Shown piece after piece: positions 1 through 5,762 of a stretch of 7,342 nucleotides of DNA. Location: NCBI GenBank assembly GCA_946480585.1, contig CAMLKQ010000110.1, positions 1-7,342 on the forward strand. Direction: 5' to 3'. The notes under the pieces were generated by a model. It saw only the letters and a program-made list of their open reading frames with translations. It searched no databases and was not told the origin of the DNA. The translations under genes were made by a program, and so were the position numbers. Each line of letters opens with the position of its first letter. Position 1 is the first letter of the stretch. The DNA is from an uncultured Kangiella sp. Its GTDB lineage: Bacteria; Pseudomonadota; Gammaproteobacteria; Enterobacterales; DSM-103792.

Positions 1-1034
1 TTCTCGAACACCATGTCGAACGCTTCGTGCTTGAAGCCCCACCAGTCGGCCCAGACCGCCGCGCAAATATTGTTCTCGGCGAGCAGATCAGCGACTTTGT
101 AAGCTTCGACCGCGTGATGGAAGGTCGCGATGCGGAAATTGAATTCCTTGGCGATATCGATCATCAAGGCCATTTCTTCGGCGCGGTAGCAATGGTTCTG
201 GATCAGGATTTCGCCTTTCAATACACCGGCCAGCGTCTCCAGCCGCAGATCGCGCGCCGGCTTTTTGTCGGCAACCGCATCGGCATTGCCACCGGCGGCG
301 GCCAGTGCGTCTTCATAGGCTTGCCAGTCCTGACGGTATTTCTCCGCTTCGCTCCAGCTCTTGCGATAACCGGCGACGTTACCCATGCGGGTCATCGGGC
401 CGCCTTTTTCGCCATAGGTGCGCTTCGGATTTTCGCCGCAGGCCATTTTCAAACCATGCGGCGCATCCGGGAATTTCATTTCCTGCACGGTGCGACCCGG
501 CACGTTTTTCAGCGTCACCGAACGGCCACCAAACAGGTTGGCGGAGCCCGGCAGAATGTGCAGCGAAGTCACACCGCCGGCGAGCGCCAACGGAAATTGC
601 GGATCCTGCGGCCACACTGCGTGTTCGGCCCAGGCGTAGGCGGTATCCGGCGCCACCATTTCGTTGCCGTCCTCCGAGGCCACCAGGCCCGGACTCGGAT
701 AAACCCCGAGATGGGAGTGGACATCAATGATGCCCGGCGTCACCCATTTGCCGGCGGCATCGATGATCTCGGCACCGTCCGGTGCGCTCAGCTCGGTACC
801 GACCGCGACGATCTTGCCGTCCTGCAACAACACGCTGCCGTTGTCGATGCGCTCGCCATTGCCAATCAGCAGGGTGGCGTTTTTCAGCAGCGTCGGTTTG
901 CTCGGCAAGGCTTTGTAGGTCGACGGGAACGGCAGCTTGGCTGCAGCGGAAGTTTGCGGCTCATCTCCGCAACCGGCCAACAGCAATGACATGCCGAACG
1001 CCAGCGCCGACAGGCGCAGCGTGTGCGTCATCAT
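1..1034 (-). CDS. Amidohydrolase-superfamily lipoprotein (imidazolonepropionase/prolidase-like), C-terminus outside window
   Basis: The minus strand reads open from an ATG at 1034 to the window edge, giving 344 residues with no stop. Residues 1-22 form a lipoprotein signal: a short charged start, a hydrophobic stretch, then the lipobox LLAGC with the lipidated cysteine at C22. An N-terminal beta-sandwich segment (about 48-98, with LLQDGKIVAVG) leads into TPGIIDVHSHLG, where H106 and H108 form the HxH metal pair. Further likely ligands are H281 (in QNHCYRAEE) and H306 or H307. This pattern matches the HutI-related amidohydrolases (COG1228 type), which include imidazolonepropionases and several Xaa-Arg or Xaa-Lys dipeptidases, so the substrate cannot be told. 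The lipid anchor predicts an envelope location, which argues against cytoplasmic histidine breakdown. A second ATG follows directly at 1031; the first has the better-spaced ribosome site. The gene lies 155 nt behind an HD-GYP gene with no terminator that I can see between them. Confidence 0.88.
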   Translation of the reverse strand, partial: MMTHTLRLSALAFGMSLLLAGCGDEPQTSAAAKLPFPSTYKALPSKPTLLKNATLLIGNGERIDNGSVLLQDGKIVAVGTELSAPDGAEIIDAAGKWVTPGIIDVHSHLGVYPSPGLVASEDGNEMVAPDTAYAWAEHAVWPQDPQFPLALAGGVTSLHILPGSANLFGGRSVTLKNVPGRTVQEMKFPDAPHGLKMACGENPKRTYGEKGGPMTRMGNVAGYRKSWSEAEKYRQDWQAYEDALAAAGGNADAVADKKPARDLRLETLAGVLKGEILIQNHCYRAEEMALMIDIAKEFNFRIATFHHAVEAYKVADLLAENNICAAVWADWWGFKHEAFDMVFE

Positions 1035-1039
1035 GACTT

Positions 1040-1045
1040 CTCCTC
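1040..1045 (-). promoter_or_regulatory. Ribosome binding site of the amidohydrolase gene
   Basis: GAGGAG on the minus strand lies five bases before the ATG at 1034. It supports that start, which is also where the lipoprotein signal peptide begins. Confidence 0.75.
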
Positions 1046-1189
1046 ATGGATGATGGGCCGGCGCTTCGTCGTCGCCATGGCCCGGGCGAATAATCGGTCG
1101 ATGAAAACACAGCCGAGGACGGCGAACAAGGGAACGGGGGCAGCAGAAAAGCCCGGTTACAATTGCCCCGTCCCTGGCCGCTGGTGCAG

Positions 1190-2383
1190 TCAGGCCGGCA
1201 GCACCACCGTGCGGAAAAACTGCAGCAAGTCGAGTTTGAACTGCTCGGGCCGCACCGAGGCCTCGATGTCGTCGTCACAATCCGGATCGGCCAGATCAAC
1301 ATCCTGCACCGGCAGCGGCTGCCGGAAGCGGGCGTGATAAAACACTTTGACCAAAGGCTGATACGGCTTGTCGGGATTGCCCGCCAGCACGAACGCCAGC
1401 CGCTGACTTTTCAGCTTGACCAGACTGCCCGCCGGATAAAAACCAATCGCCTTGATAAACGCCATCACCAGCTCGGCGTCGTACAGCGCATAGCTGTCGG
1501 CACGCAGCACCTTGAATGCTCGCACCGCGGTCACGGCGTTGCGATAAAGCCGCGGCGCGGTCATCGCGTCATAGCTGTCGACAATGGCCATCATGCGGCC
1601 GGCGCGGGAGATCTCGTCACCGCGCAGCTTGTTCGGGTAGCCATTACCATCGAGCCGTTCGTGGTGATGGGCGATGGCCTCGCGCATCAAGGCGGTGACG
1701 CCGGGCACCTTGTCGGTCATGTCGAGGCCGTATTCGACATGACGACGGACTTCGCGAAACTCTTCGGCGGTCAGGCGCCCCGGCTTGTCGAGCACCGCCG
1801 CGTCAATCCGGATTTTGCCAATATCATGCCAAAGCGCCGCCAGCGCCAACTGCTCCACCTCCGACTCCGGCAATTGCAGCGCGCGGGCAAACACCGTCAT
1901 CAGAATGCTCGAATTGAGCGCGTGCTCCAGCAGATAGCGATCCCGTTCGCGCAAATGCGCCAGACAAATCAACGCATCCTGGTTACGCAGCAGCGAGCCC
2001 ATGAACTGCCGGACCATGCTGCGCGTTGCCTCACTTGGCAACGGTTGCCCCGGCGGCAACGCCGCCATCAACTCCGCCAAGGTGTTGAGGGCATCGTCAT
2101 AGAGCTCGGTGGCCTTACCGAGCTCGCGATCCAATGCTATCGGTTTGCTGGCAGAACGAGCAGATTGCGATGCAGGCTTGTCGACGGCCGCGTTGTTCCG
2201 ACCATTTGGCTGGCGCGCCGTATCAACAATCACTTCTTCAATGCCGAGCTGCGATAACGCCGTGATGGCCGCCTGATCGCGCAGCGCACCTTCCGTTTTG
2301 ACCAGCATGCCGCCGCTCTGGCGACTGATTTCGACCACGTACATGCCGGGCTTGAGTGCCGTCACCGGCAACCGTTTCAACAT
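1190..2383 (-). CDS. HD-GYP domain cyclic di-GMP phosphodiesterase with DUF3391-type N-terminus (downstream paralogue)
   Basis: A 397-residue soluble protein with no signal peptide or membrane segment. Residues 1-55 match the N-terminus of DUF3391-type HD-GYP proteins (PGMYVVEISRQSG at 12-24). Residues 56-85 are a polar linker. The HD-GYP domain spans about 130-320: likely first histidine H154, HDIGK at 186-190, H215 in RRHVEYG, HHERLDGNGYP at 240-250, and D269 in AIVDSYDA. All expected metal-site and GYP residues are present, so hydrolysis of c-di-GMP is predicted. A C-terminal tail (about 345-390) is shared with the upstream paralogue. Compared with that copy, two motifs have drifted: HALNSSI for HSVNVSI around H154, and ALWHD for ALLHD. 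The start is firm: it has a perfect Shine-Dalgarno site and gives an N-terminus of the same length as the paralogue. The gene begins 24 nt after the paralogue's stop and is probably cotranscribed with it. No receiver domain is attached, so its input signal is unknown. Confidence 0.93.
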   Translation of the reverse strand: MLKRLPVTALKPGMYVVEISRQSGGMLVKTEGALRDQAAITALSQLGIEEVIVDTARQPNGRNNAAVDKPASQSARSASKPIALDRELGKATELYDDALNTLAELMAALPPGQPLPSEATRSMVRQFMGSLLRNQDALICLAHLRERDRYLLEHALNSSILMTVFARALQLPESEVEQLALAALWHDIGKIRIDAAVLDKPGRLTAEEFREVRRHVEYGLDMTDKVPGVTALMREAIAHHHERLDGNGYPNKLRGDEISRAGRMMAIVDSYDAMTAPRLYRNAVTAVRAFKVLRADSYALYDAELVMAFIKAIGFYPAGSLVKLKSQRLAFVLAGNPDKPYQPLVKVFYHARFRQPLPVQDVDLADPDCDDDIEASVRPEQFKLDLLQFFRTVVLPA

Positions 2384-2388
2384 CAGCG

Positions 2389-2395
2389 CCTCCTT
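2389..2395 (-). promoter_or_regulatory. Strong ribosome binding site of the downstream HD-GYP gene
   Basis: AAGGAGG on the minus strand ends five bases before the ATG at 2383. It lies in the 24-nt gap after the upstream HD-GYP stop codon. This full anti-16S match suggests the second gene is translated efficiently by itself rather than only by coupling. Confidence 0.85.
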
Positions 2396-2407
2396 GGCAT
2401 TCGCGGT

Positions 2408-3652
2408 TCAAACCCCGGTGATGGAGCGCAGGAAACCGAGCAAATCCAGCTTGAACTGCTCCGGTTTGACTGCAGCTTCGATCTCGTCATCACAACGTGG
2501 TGCCGCCAGATCGACATCGGTGACCGGCACCTGTTGGCGAAACTTGCTGTGATAAAACACCTTGACGACCGGCTTCAGCGGATCGCTGTCACCGGCCTGA
2601 ATGACGATACCGAGCCGCTGGCTTTTCAACCGCACCAGCGTGCCGACCGGAAACACCCCAATCGCGCGAATGAAATGGGCAACCAGTTCCGTGTCGTAGC
2701 TCGGTCCCGAGGCTTCTCGCAGGATCTTGAACGCGTGCGTCGAGGTGAAGCCGTCTTTGTAAACGCGGTTGGCGGTGATGGCATCGTAACTGTCGACAAT
2801 CGCAATCATCCGGCCGTAGCGGGAAATGCCGTCGCCGCTGAGCTTATGCGGGTAACCGCGGCCATCAAGCCGCTCATGGTGCTGGATCAGCACTTCCAGA
2901 CTGGTCGGGGAGATGCCGGGCATGTGCTTGACCACGTCATAGCCGTATTCGACGTGGCGGCGCATTTCGACAAACTCTTCGTCGGTCAGTTTGCCGGGTT
3001 TGTTCAGCACTTTGTCCTGCACCAGGATCTTGCCGACATCGTGCAGCAGCGCGCCGGTTGCCAGCTGGTGGATGGTGGTTTCCTCCATCTTCAAATGCCG
3101 GGCGAGAATGGTCATCAGAATGGAGACATTGACCGAGTGCTCGAGCAGGTAAGCATCTTTTTCGCGAATGCGGGTCATGCACAGCAGCGCGTCCTGATTG
3201 CGGAACACCGACTCCATGAACGCGGAGGCCATGTTCTGCATCGGCTCCAACGCCAAGGGGCGCCCGGCCTTGATGTCGTCAAAGGCTTTTTGCTGCAACG
3301 CCTTGGCTTCGGCATAGAGTTTGGCGGCGCGATTGAGCTCGGTCTCCATCGGCACTTTCGCCGGCGTGGCAGCCACCGCCGGTTTGCTGGTCACGGTTCT
3401 GGCGGTCGGTTTGCTCTCGGTCGGACTGGCAGCTGCCGCGTCGCGTTCAGCCTGCATGGCCGCTTCGGAACCGGCAATGGTCTTGCTCGGGTCGATCAGG
3501 ACTTCTTCAATGCCGCGGGCAATCAGCGCGTCAATGGCAGCGCGGGTACGCACCCAGCCTTGGGTCGTGACCTGCATCTGACCTGACTGACGCACCACTT
3601 CCACAACGTACATACCCGGGATCAGCTCGCCGGCTTTTTTGTTCAAGAACAT
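2408..3652 (-). CDS. HD-GYP domain cyclic di-GMP phosphodiesterase with DUF3391-type N-terminus (upstream paralogue)
   Basis: A 414-residue soluble protein of the same architecture as its downstream neighbour. Residues 1-55 are the DUF3391-type start (PGMYVVEVVRQSG at 12-24). Residues 60-100 form a linker rich in Ala, Thr, Ser and Lys, longer than in the neighbour. The HD-GYP domain follows with H172 in EHSVNVSILM, HDVGK at 204-208, H233 in RRHVEYG, HHERLDGRGYP at 258-268 and D287 in AIVDSYDA. Every catalytic motif is standard, so it is predicted to hydrolyse c-di-GMP. The reading frame stays open upstream to an ATG at 3763. I chose 3652 because the N-terminus then aligns with the paralogue residue for residue (11 residues before PGM), and because 3763 sits in the loop of the etfA terminator hairpin. 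The Shine-Dalgarno site is poor (a GGTGGTG stretch too far upstream). It is the first gene of a probable two-gene unit. The input signal is unknown. Confidence 0.93.
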   Translation of the reverse strand: MFLNKKAGELIPGMYVVEVVRQSGQMQVTTQGWVRTRAAIDALIARGIEEVLIDPSKTIAGSEAAMQAERDAAAASPTESKPTARTVTSKPAVAATPAKVPMETELNRAAKLYAEAKALQQKAFDDIKAGRPLALEPMQNMASAFMESVFRNQDALLCMTRIREKDAYLLEHSVNVSILMTILARHLKMEETTIHQLATGALLHDVGKILVQDKVLNKPGKLTDEEFVEMRRHVEYGYDVVKHMPGISPTSLEVLIQHHERLDGRGYPHKLSGDGISRYGRMIAIVDSYDAITANRVYKDGFTSTHAFKILREASGPSYDTELVAHFIRAIGVFPVGTLVRLKSQRLGIVIQAGDSDPLKPVVKVFYHSKFRQQVPVTDVDLAAPRCDDEIEAAVKPEQFKLDLLGFLRSITGV

Positions 3653-3748
3653 GAGTTGAGCACACCACCACACGCACTCGTTTAACCGTAGCAAACAGCG
3701 ACCGTTTCTGCCGCCCGGGCGAGCGGAAATTTCGTGGCAGCCGGGCAG
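3653..3748. other. Leader region of the HD-GYP gene pair
   Basis: These 96 bases between the etfA terminator and the upstream HD-GYP start must hold that unit's promoter if the terminator is efficient. I see no convincing -35/-10 pair. Two short perfect palindromes are present, CGCCCGGGCG at 3712-3721 and GAAATTTC at 3727-3734. Both are short enough to be chance. Confidence 0.4.
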
Positions 3749-3776
3749 CAAAAAGGCCCGCAAGCGGGCCTTTTTG
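3749..3776 (-). terminator. Rho-independent terminator of the etfBA operon
   Basis: A near-perfect hairpin: arms AAAAAGGCCCGC (3750-3761) and GCGGGCCTTTTT (3764-3775) around a two-base centre, extended by one C-G pair at 3749/3776. It is GC-rich at the core and followed by a run of T on either strand, so it could work in both directions. It lies 25 nt past the etfA stop codon, which fits the end of that transcript. It separates the ETF genes from the HD-GYP pair, which run in the same direction. Confidence 0.93.
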
Positions 3777-3801
3777 TAAGTACGCGTGGGCGGAACGCGG
3801 C

Positions 3802-4746
3802 TCAGCCCTTGAGTTTGGCCACTTCCGCGGTCAGTTCCGGCACCAGCGTGAACAGATCACCAACGAGGCCATAATCCGCCACCGAGAAAATCGGCGCTTC
3901 TTCGTCTTTGTTGATGGCGACGATGACTTTCGAGTCTTTCATGCCGGCGAGGTGCTGGATGGCACCGGAAATGCCGACCGCGATGTACAGCTGCGGCGCG
4001 ACGATTTTGCCGGTCTGGCCGACCTGGTAATCGTTCGGGACGAAGCCGGCATCGACGGCGGCGCGCGAGGCACCGACGGCGGCGCCCAGCAGATCGGCCA
4101 GCGTTTCCAGCATCGGGAAATTGTCGCCGCTCTGCATGCCGCGACCACCCGAGACAATGACCTTGGCGGCAGTCAATTCCGGCCGCGCTGAAACGGTCAG
4201 CTCCTGACCGACGAAGCGCGACAGGTTGTTGTCGACGCTGGCAGTCACCGCCTCGATGCTGGCGCTGCCACCGCTGGCGGCAACGGCGTCGAAGCCGGTA
4301 CTGCGCACCGTGATGAGTTTGATGGCATCGGTCGATTGCACGGTGGCAATGGCGTTGCCGGCGTAGATCGGCCGCTGGAAGGTATCGGCGCTGATCACAG
4401 CGGTGATGTCGGACACCATCTGGACATCAAGCAACGCAGCGACGCGCGGCAGCAGGTTCTTGCCGAACGTCGTCGCCGGTGCCAGCACATGCGAATAATT
4501 CTTGGCGTGGGCAACCACGGCCGGGGTCAGGTTTTCTGCGGTCAGATGCGCGAGTGCCGCGTCATCGAGCTTCAGCACTTTGGCCACACCAGCGGCCTGA
4601 GCGGCTTCACTGGCGACGGCATCGACACCATGGCCGGCGACCAGCACATGGATGTCGCCACCGAGCTTTTGAGCGGCGGCAAGGGTATTCAGCGTCGAAC
4701 CGGCGAGTTTGCCTTTGGCGTGCTCGGCAATAACAAGAATGGCCAT
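3802..4746 (-). CDS. etfA: Electron transfer flavoprotein alpha subunit
   Basis: A 314-residue protein of the usual length for bacterial EtfA. With EtfB it forms the cytoplasmic FAD-containing heterodimer that accepts electrons from acyl-CoA and related dehydrogenases and hands them to ETF:ubiquinone oxidoreductase. The N-terminal half (1-185) is the alpha-subunit Rossmann-like domain. The C-terminal half carries the FAD site: SGGRGM at 199-204, [10 protein letters not shown] at 225-234, [11 protein letters not shown] at 241-251, and the family signature [13 protein letters not shown] at 253-265. [11 protein letters not shown] at 277-287 and ADYG at 290-293 follow. No expected motif is missing. 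The ATG shares its A with the last base of the etfB stop (TGATG), and AAGGTGA lies four bases upstream inside etfB, so translation is probably coupled. A strong terminator follows the stop. Confidence 0.97.
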   Translation of the reverse strand: MAILVIAEHAKGKLAGSTLNTLAAAQKLGGDIHVLVAGHGVDAVASEAAQAAGVAKVLKLDDAALAHLTAENLTPAVVAHAKNYSHVLAPATTFGKNLLPRVAALLDVQMVSDITAVISADTFQRPIYAGNAIATVQSTDAIKLITVRSTGFDAVAASGGSASIEAVTASVDNNLSRFVGQELTVSARPELTAAKVIVSGGRGMQSGDNFPMLETLADLLGAAVGASRAAVDAGFVPNDYQVGQTGKIVAPQLYIAVGISGAIQHLAGMKDSKVIVAINKDEEAPIFSVADYGLVGDLFTLVPELTAEVAKLKG

Positions 4747-5495
4747 CAGATCACCTTCGCTTCGTTACGCAGTTTGTCGACCAGCTCCTGCACAGAGCCT
4801 ACTTTGATGCCGGCCTTGCGGGCGGCGGGCGCTTCCACTTTCAGGGTCTTGACCCGCGGCGCCACGTTGACGCCGAGTTCAGCCACCGTCAGCTTGGCGA
4901 GCGGCTTCTGCTTGGCTTTCATGATGTTCGGCAGGCTGGCAAACCGCGGCTCGTTCAAGCGCAGATCGGTGGTCAGCACGGCCGGCAGTTTCAACGTCAG
5001 CGTTTCGAGGCCGCCGTCGATTTCACGAACGACGTCGACCTCACCGGCATTGACGCCGACTTTCGACAGGAAGGTACCCTGCGGCCAACCGAGCAGGCCG
5101 GCCAGCATCTGGCCGGTTTGGTTGTTGTCGGCATCGACCGATTGCTTGCCGAGCAGCACCATTTGCGGCTGCTCGCGCTCAACCACCGCCTTCAACAGCT
5201 TGGCGATAGCCAGCGGCTCCAGTTCGGTCGCTTCTTCAATATGAATGGCACGATCAGCACCGAGCGCCAGCGCCGTACGCAGCGTTTCCTGAGCTTGTGC
5301 CGGGCCGGCCGTGACCACGATGATTTCGGTCGCGACGCCTTTTTCTTTCAGGCGCACCGCCTCTTCCACAGCGATTTCACAGAACGGGTTCATCGCCATC
5401 TTGACGTTGGCGGTTTCCACGCCGGTGCCGTCGGCTTTCACCCGCACCTTGACGTTGGCGTCGATGACGCGCTTGATTGCGACCAGAATTTTCAT
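4746..5495 (-). CDS. etfB: Electron transfer flavoprotein beta subunit
   Basis: A 249-residue protein, the standard EtfB length. It is the partner of EtfA in the ETF heterodimer; the beta subunit binds a structural AMP and docks to the partner dehydrogenases. Visible landmarks are the start [31 protein letters not shown] at 35-53, the signature region [21 protein letters not shown] at 113-133, and the recognition loop [17 protein letters not shown] at 182-198. In that loop L188 matches the leucine anchor that other ETFs insert into partner dehydrogenases. The frame stays open upstream to an ATG at 5639, but that extension runs through the divergent control region and has no family resemblance. 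The start at 5495 gives the exact family N-terminus, with a modest AAGG seven bases upstream. It is the first gene of etfBA and is transcribed away from the ETF:ubiquinone oxidoreductase gene. Confidence 0.97.
   Translation of the reverse strand: MKILVAIKRVIDANVKVRVKADGTGVETANVKMAMNPFCEIAVEEAVRLKEKGVATEIIVVTAGPAQAQETLRTALALGADRAIHIEEATELEPLAIAKLLKAVVEREQPQMVLLGKQSVDADNNQTGQMLAGLLGWPQGTFLSKVGVNAGEVDVVREIDGGLETLTLKLPAVLTTDLRLNEPRFASLPNIMKAKQKPLAKLTVAELGVNVAPRVKTLKVEAPAARKAGIKVGSVQELVDKLRNEAKVI
4751..4757 (-). promoter_or_regulatory. Ribosome binding site of etfA inside etfB
   Basis: AAGGTGA on the minus strand ends four bases before the etfA ATG and lies in the last codons of etfB. Together with the TGATG stop/start overlap it points to coupled translation and so to equal amounts of the two ETF subunits. 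Confidence 0.7.
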
Positions 5496-5513
5496 GACGG
5501 GGCCTTGAGGTCC

Positions 5514-5519
5514 TATAAT
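5514..5519 (+). promoter_or_regulatory. Possible -10 hexamer (TATAAT)
   Basis: A perfect TATAAT reads rightward. The hexamer 17 bases upstream is TTCATG, a poor -35, and the implied leader to the oxidoreductase gene would be about 240 nt. On the opposite strand the same bases read ATTATAGG, about 18 bases before the etfB ATG, which would leave a very short etfB leader. Either use is possible and neither is established. Confidence 0.25.
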
Positions 5520-5548
5520 TCCGCACTTTCGGGCAGCCGGGCCGAGCT

Positions 5549-5563
5549 GGTCAAAATTTGACC
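5549..5563. promoter_or_regulatory. Operator-like perfect palindrome
   Basis: GGTCAAAATTTGACC has two perfect 7-base arms (GGTCAAA and TTTGACC) around a single A. It lies 54 bp upstream of the etfB start, in the space shared with the divergent oxidoreductase gene. A perfect dyad of this size and spacing is typical of a site for a dimeric repressor. The known fatty-acid regulators of this group (PsrA, FadR, LiuR) are obvious candidates, but the sequence does not clearly match the consensus I recall for any of them. Confidence 0.5.
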
Positions 5564-5580
5564 GGGCAACGGGTCCGGCG

Positions 5581-5615
5581 CGGGAGGCGCGATCTTGGAA
5601 CCTGGCGCGCTCCCG
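5581..5615. other. Imperfect inverted repeat (hairpin)
   Basis: Arms CGGGAGGCGCG (5581-5591) and CGCGCTCCCG (5606-5615) pair over ten bases with one bulged G, around a 14-base loop. No T run follows on the plus strand, so it does not look like an intrinsic terminator. If transcription of the oxidoreductase gene starts to its left, it would form in the leader RNA. Confidence 0.4.
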
Positions 5616-5747
5616 GTCAATGATTTGCCGCAAAACCACACGGTAAAATCGCGATAAATCCTATACGGCTGCACCACCGGGCCGGATGGCTCATGACGAG
5701 CGGGATGGCACACACACAAAACGCGGCCTTGGCGCCGCCGCAGGTTC

Positions 5748-5755
5748 GGGAGAAG
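5748..5755 (+). promoter_or_regulatory. Ribosome binding site of the ETF:ubiquinone oxidoreductase gene
   Basis: GGGAGAAG ends seven bases before the GTG at 5763. No comparable purine-rich site precedes the in-frame ATG at 5778, so this site favours the GTG start. Confidence 0.65.
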
Positions 5756-5762
5756 CAAGCTC

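Larger units (their letters stand above)
5496..5762. promoter_or_regulatory. Divergent control region between etfBA and the ETF:ubiquinone oxidoreductase gene
   Basis: This 267-bp gap must hold the promoters of both ETF transcription units. From left to right I see a TATAAT hexamer reading rightward at 5514-5519, a perfect 15-base palindrome at 5549-5563, an imperfect hairpin at 5581-5615, a degenerate palindrome-like copy at 5615-5629, and an AT-richer stretch at 5641-5667 that could hold a rightward -10 element. I cannot assign a convincing -35/-10 pair on either strand. No gene is apparent in it. Confidence 0.6.

Noticed and set aside
27..989. Plus-strand open frame of 320 codons
   Set aside because: It lies antisense to the lipoprotein amidohydrolase, whose motifs are unmistakable. 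The plus-strand translation has no recognisable domain and an Arg/Gln/His-rich composition typical of a GC-rich shadow frame.
1101..1129. Possible minus-strand promoter before the amidohydrolase gene (TTGTTC, 17 bases, TTTCAT)
   Set aside because: Only 3 of 6 and 4 of 6 bases match the consensus, a level expected by chance in a gap of this size. The spacing is good, so it is recorded here.
1131..1174. Weak inverted repeat (GGAACGGGGGCA and TGCCCCGTCCC) after the downstream HD-GYP gene
   Set aside because: It is imperfect with a long spacer, and no T run follows on the minus strand, so I do not call it a terminator.
1163..2257. Plus-strand open frame of 364 codons
   Set aside because: It is antisense to the downstream HD-GYP gene. 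The long His- and Arg-rich translation shows no domain.
2534..3586. Plus-strand open frame of 350 codons
   Set aside because: It is the mirror frame of the upstream HD-GYP gene, in the same relative phase as the frame opposite the other copy. This reflects codon use, not a gene.
3712..3734. Short palindromes CGCCCGGGCG and GAAATTTC before the HD-GYP pair
   Set aside because: They are eight to ten bases, common by chance, with no promoter found beside them to give them meaning.
3653..3763. 37-residue N-terminal extension of the upstream HD-GYP protein
   Set aside because: Its ATG lies in the loop of the etfA terminator, and the residues have no counterpart in the paralogue.
4336..5244. Plus-strand open frame of 302 codons across etfA and etfB
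   Set aside because: It crosses both ETF genes on the opposite strand and shows no family resemblance.
5496..5639. 48-residue N-terminal extension of EtfB
   Set aside because: It would run through the palindrome and hairpin of the control region, and EtfB proteins begin with MKILVAIKR, which is found exactly at 5495.
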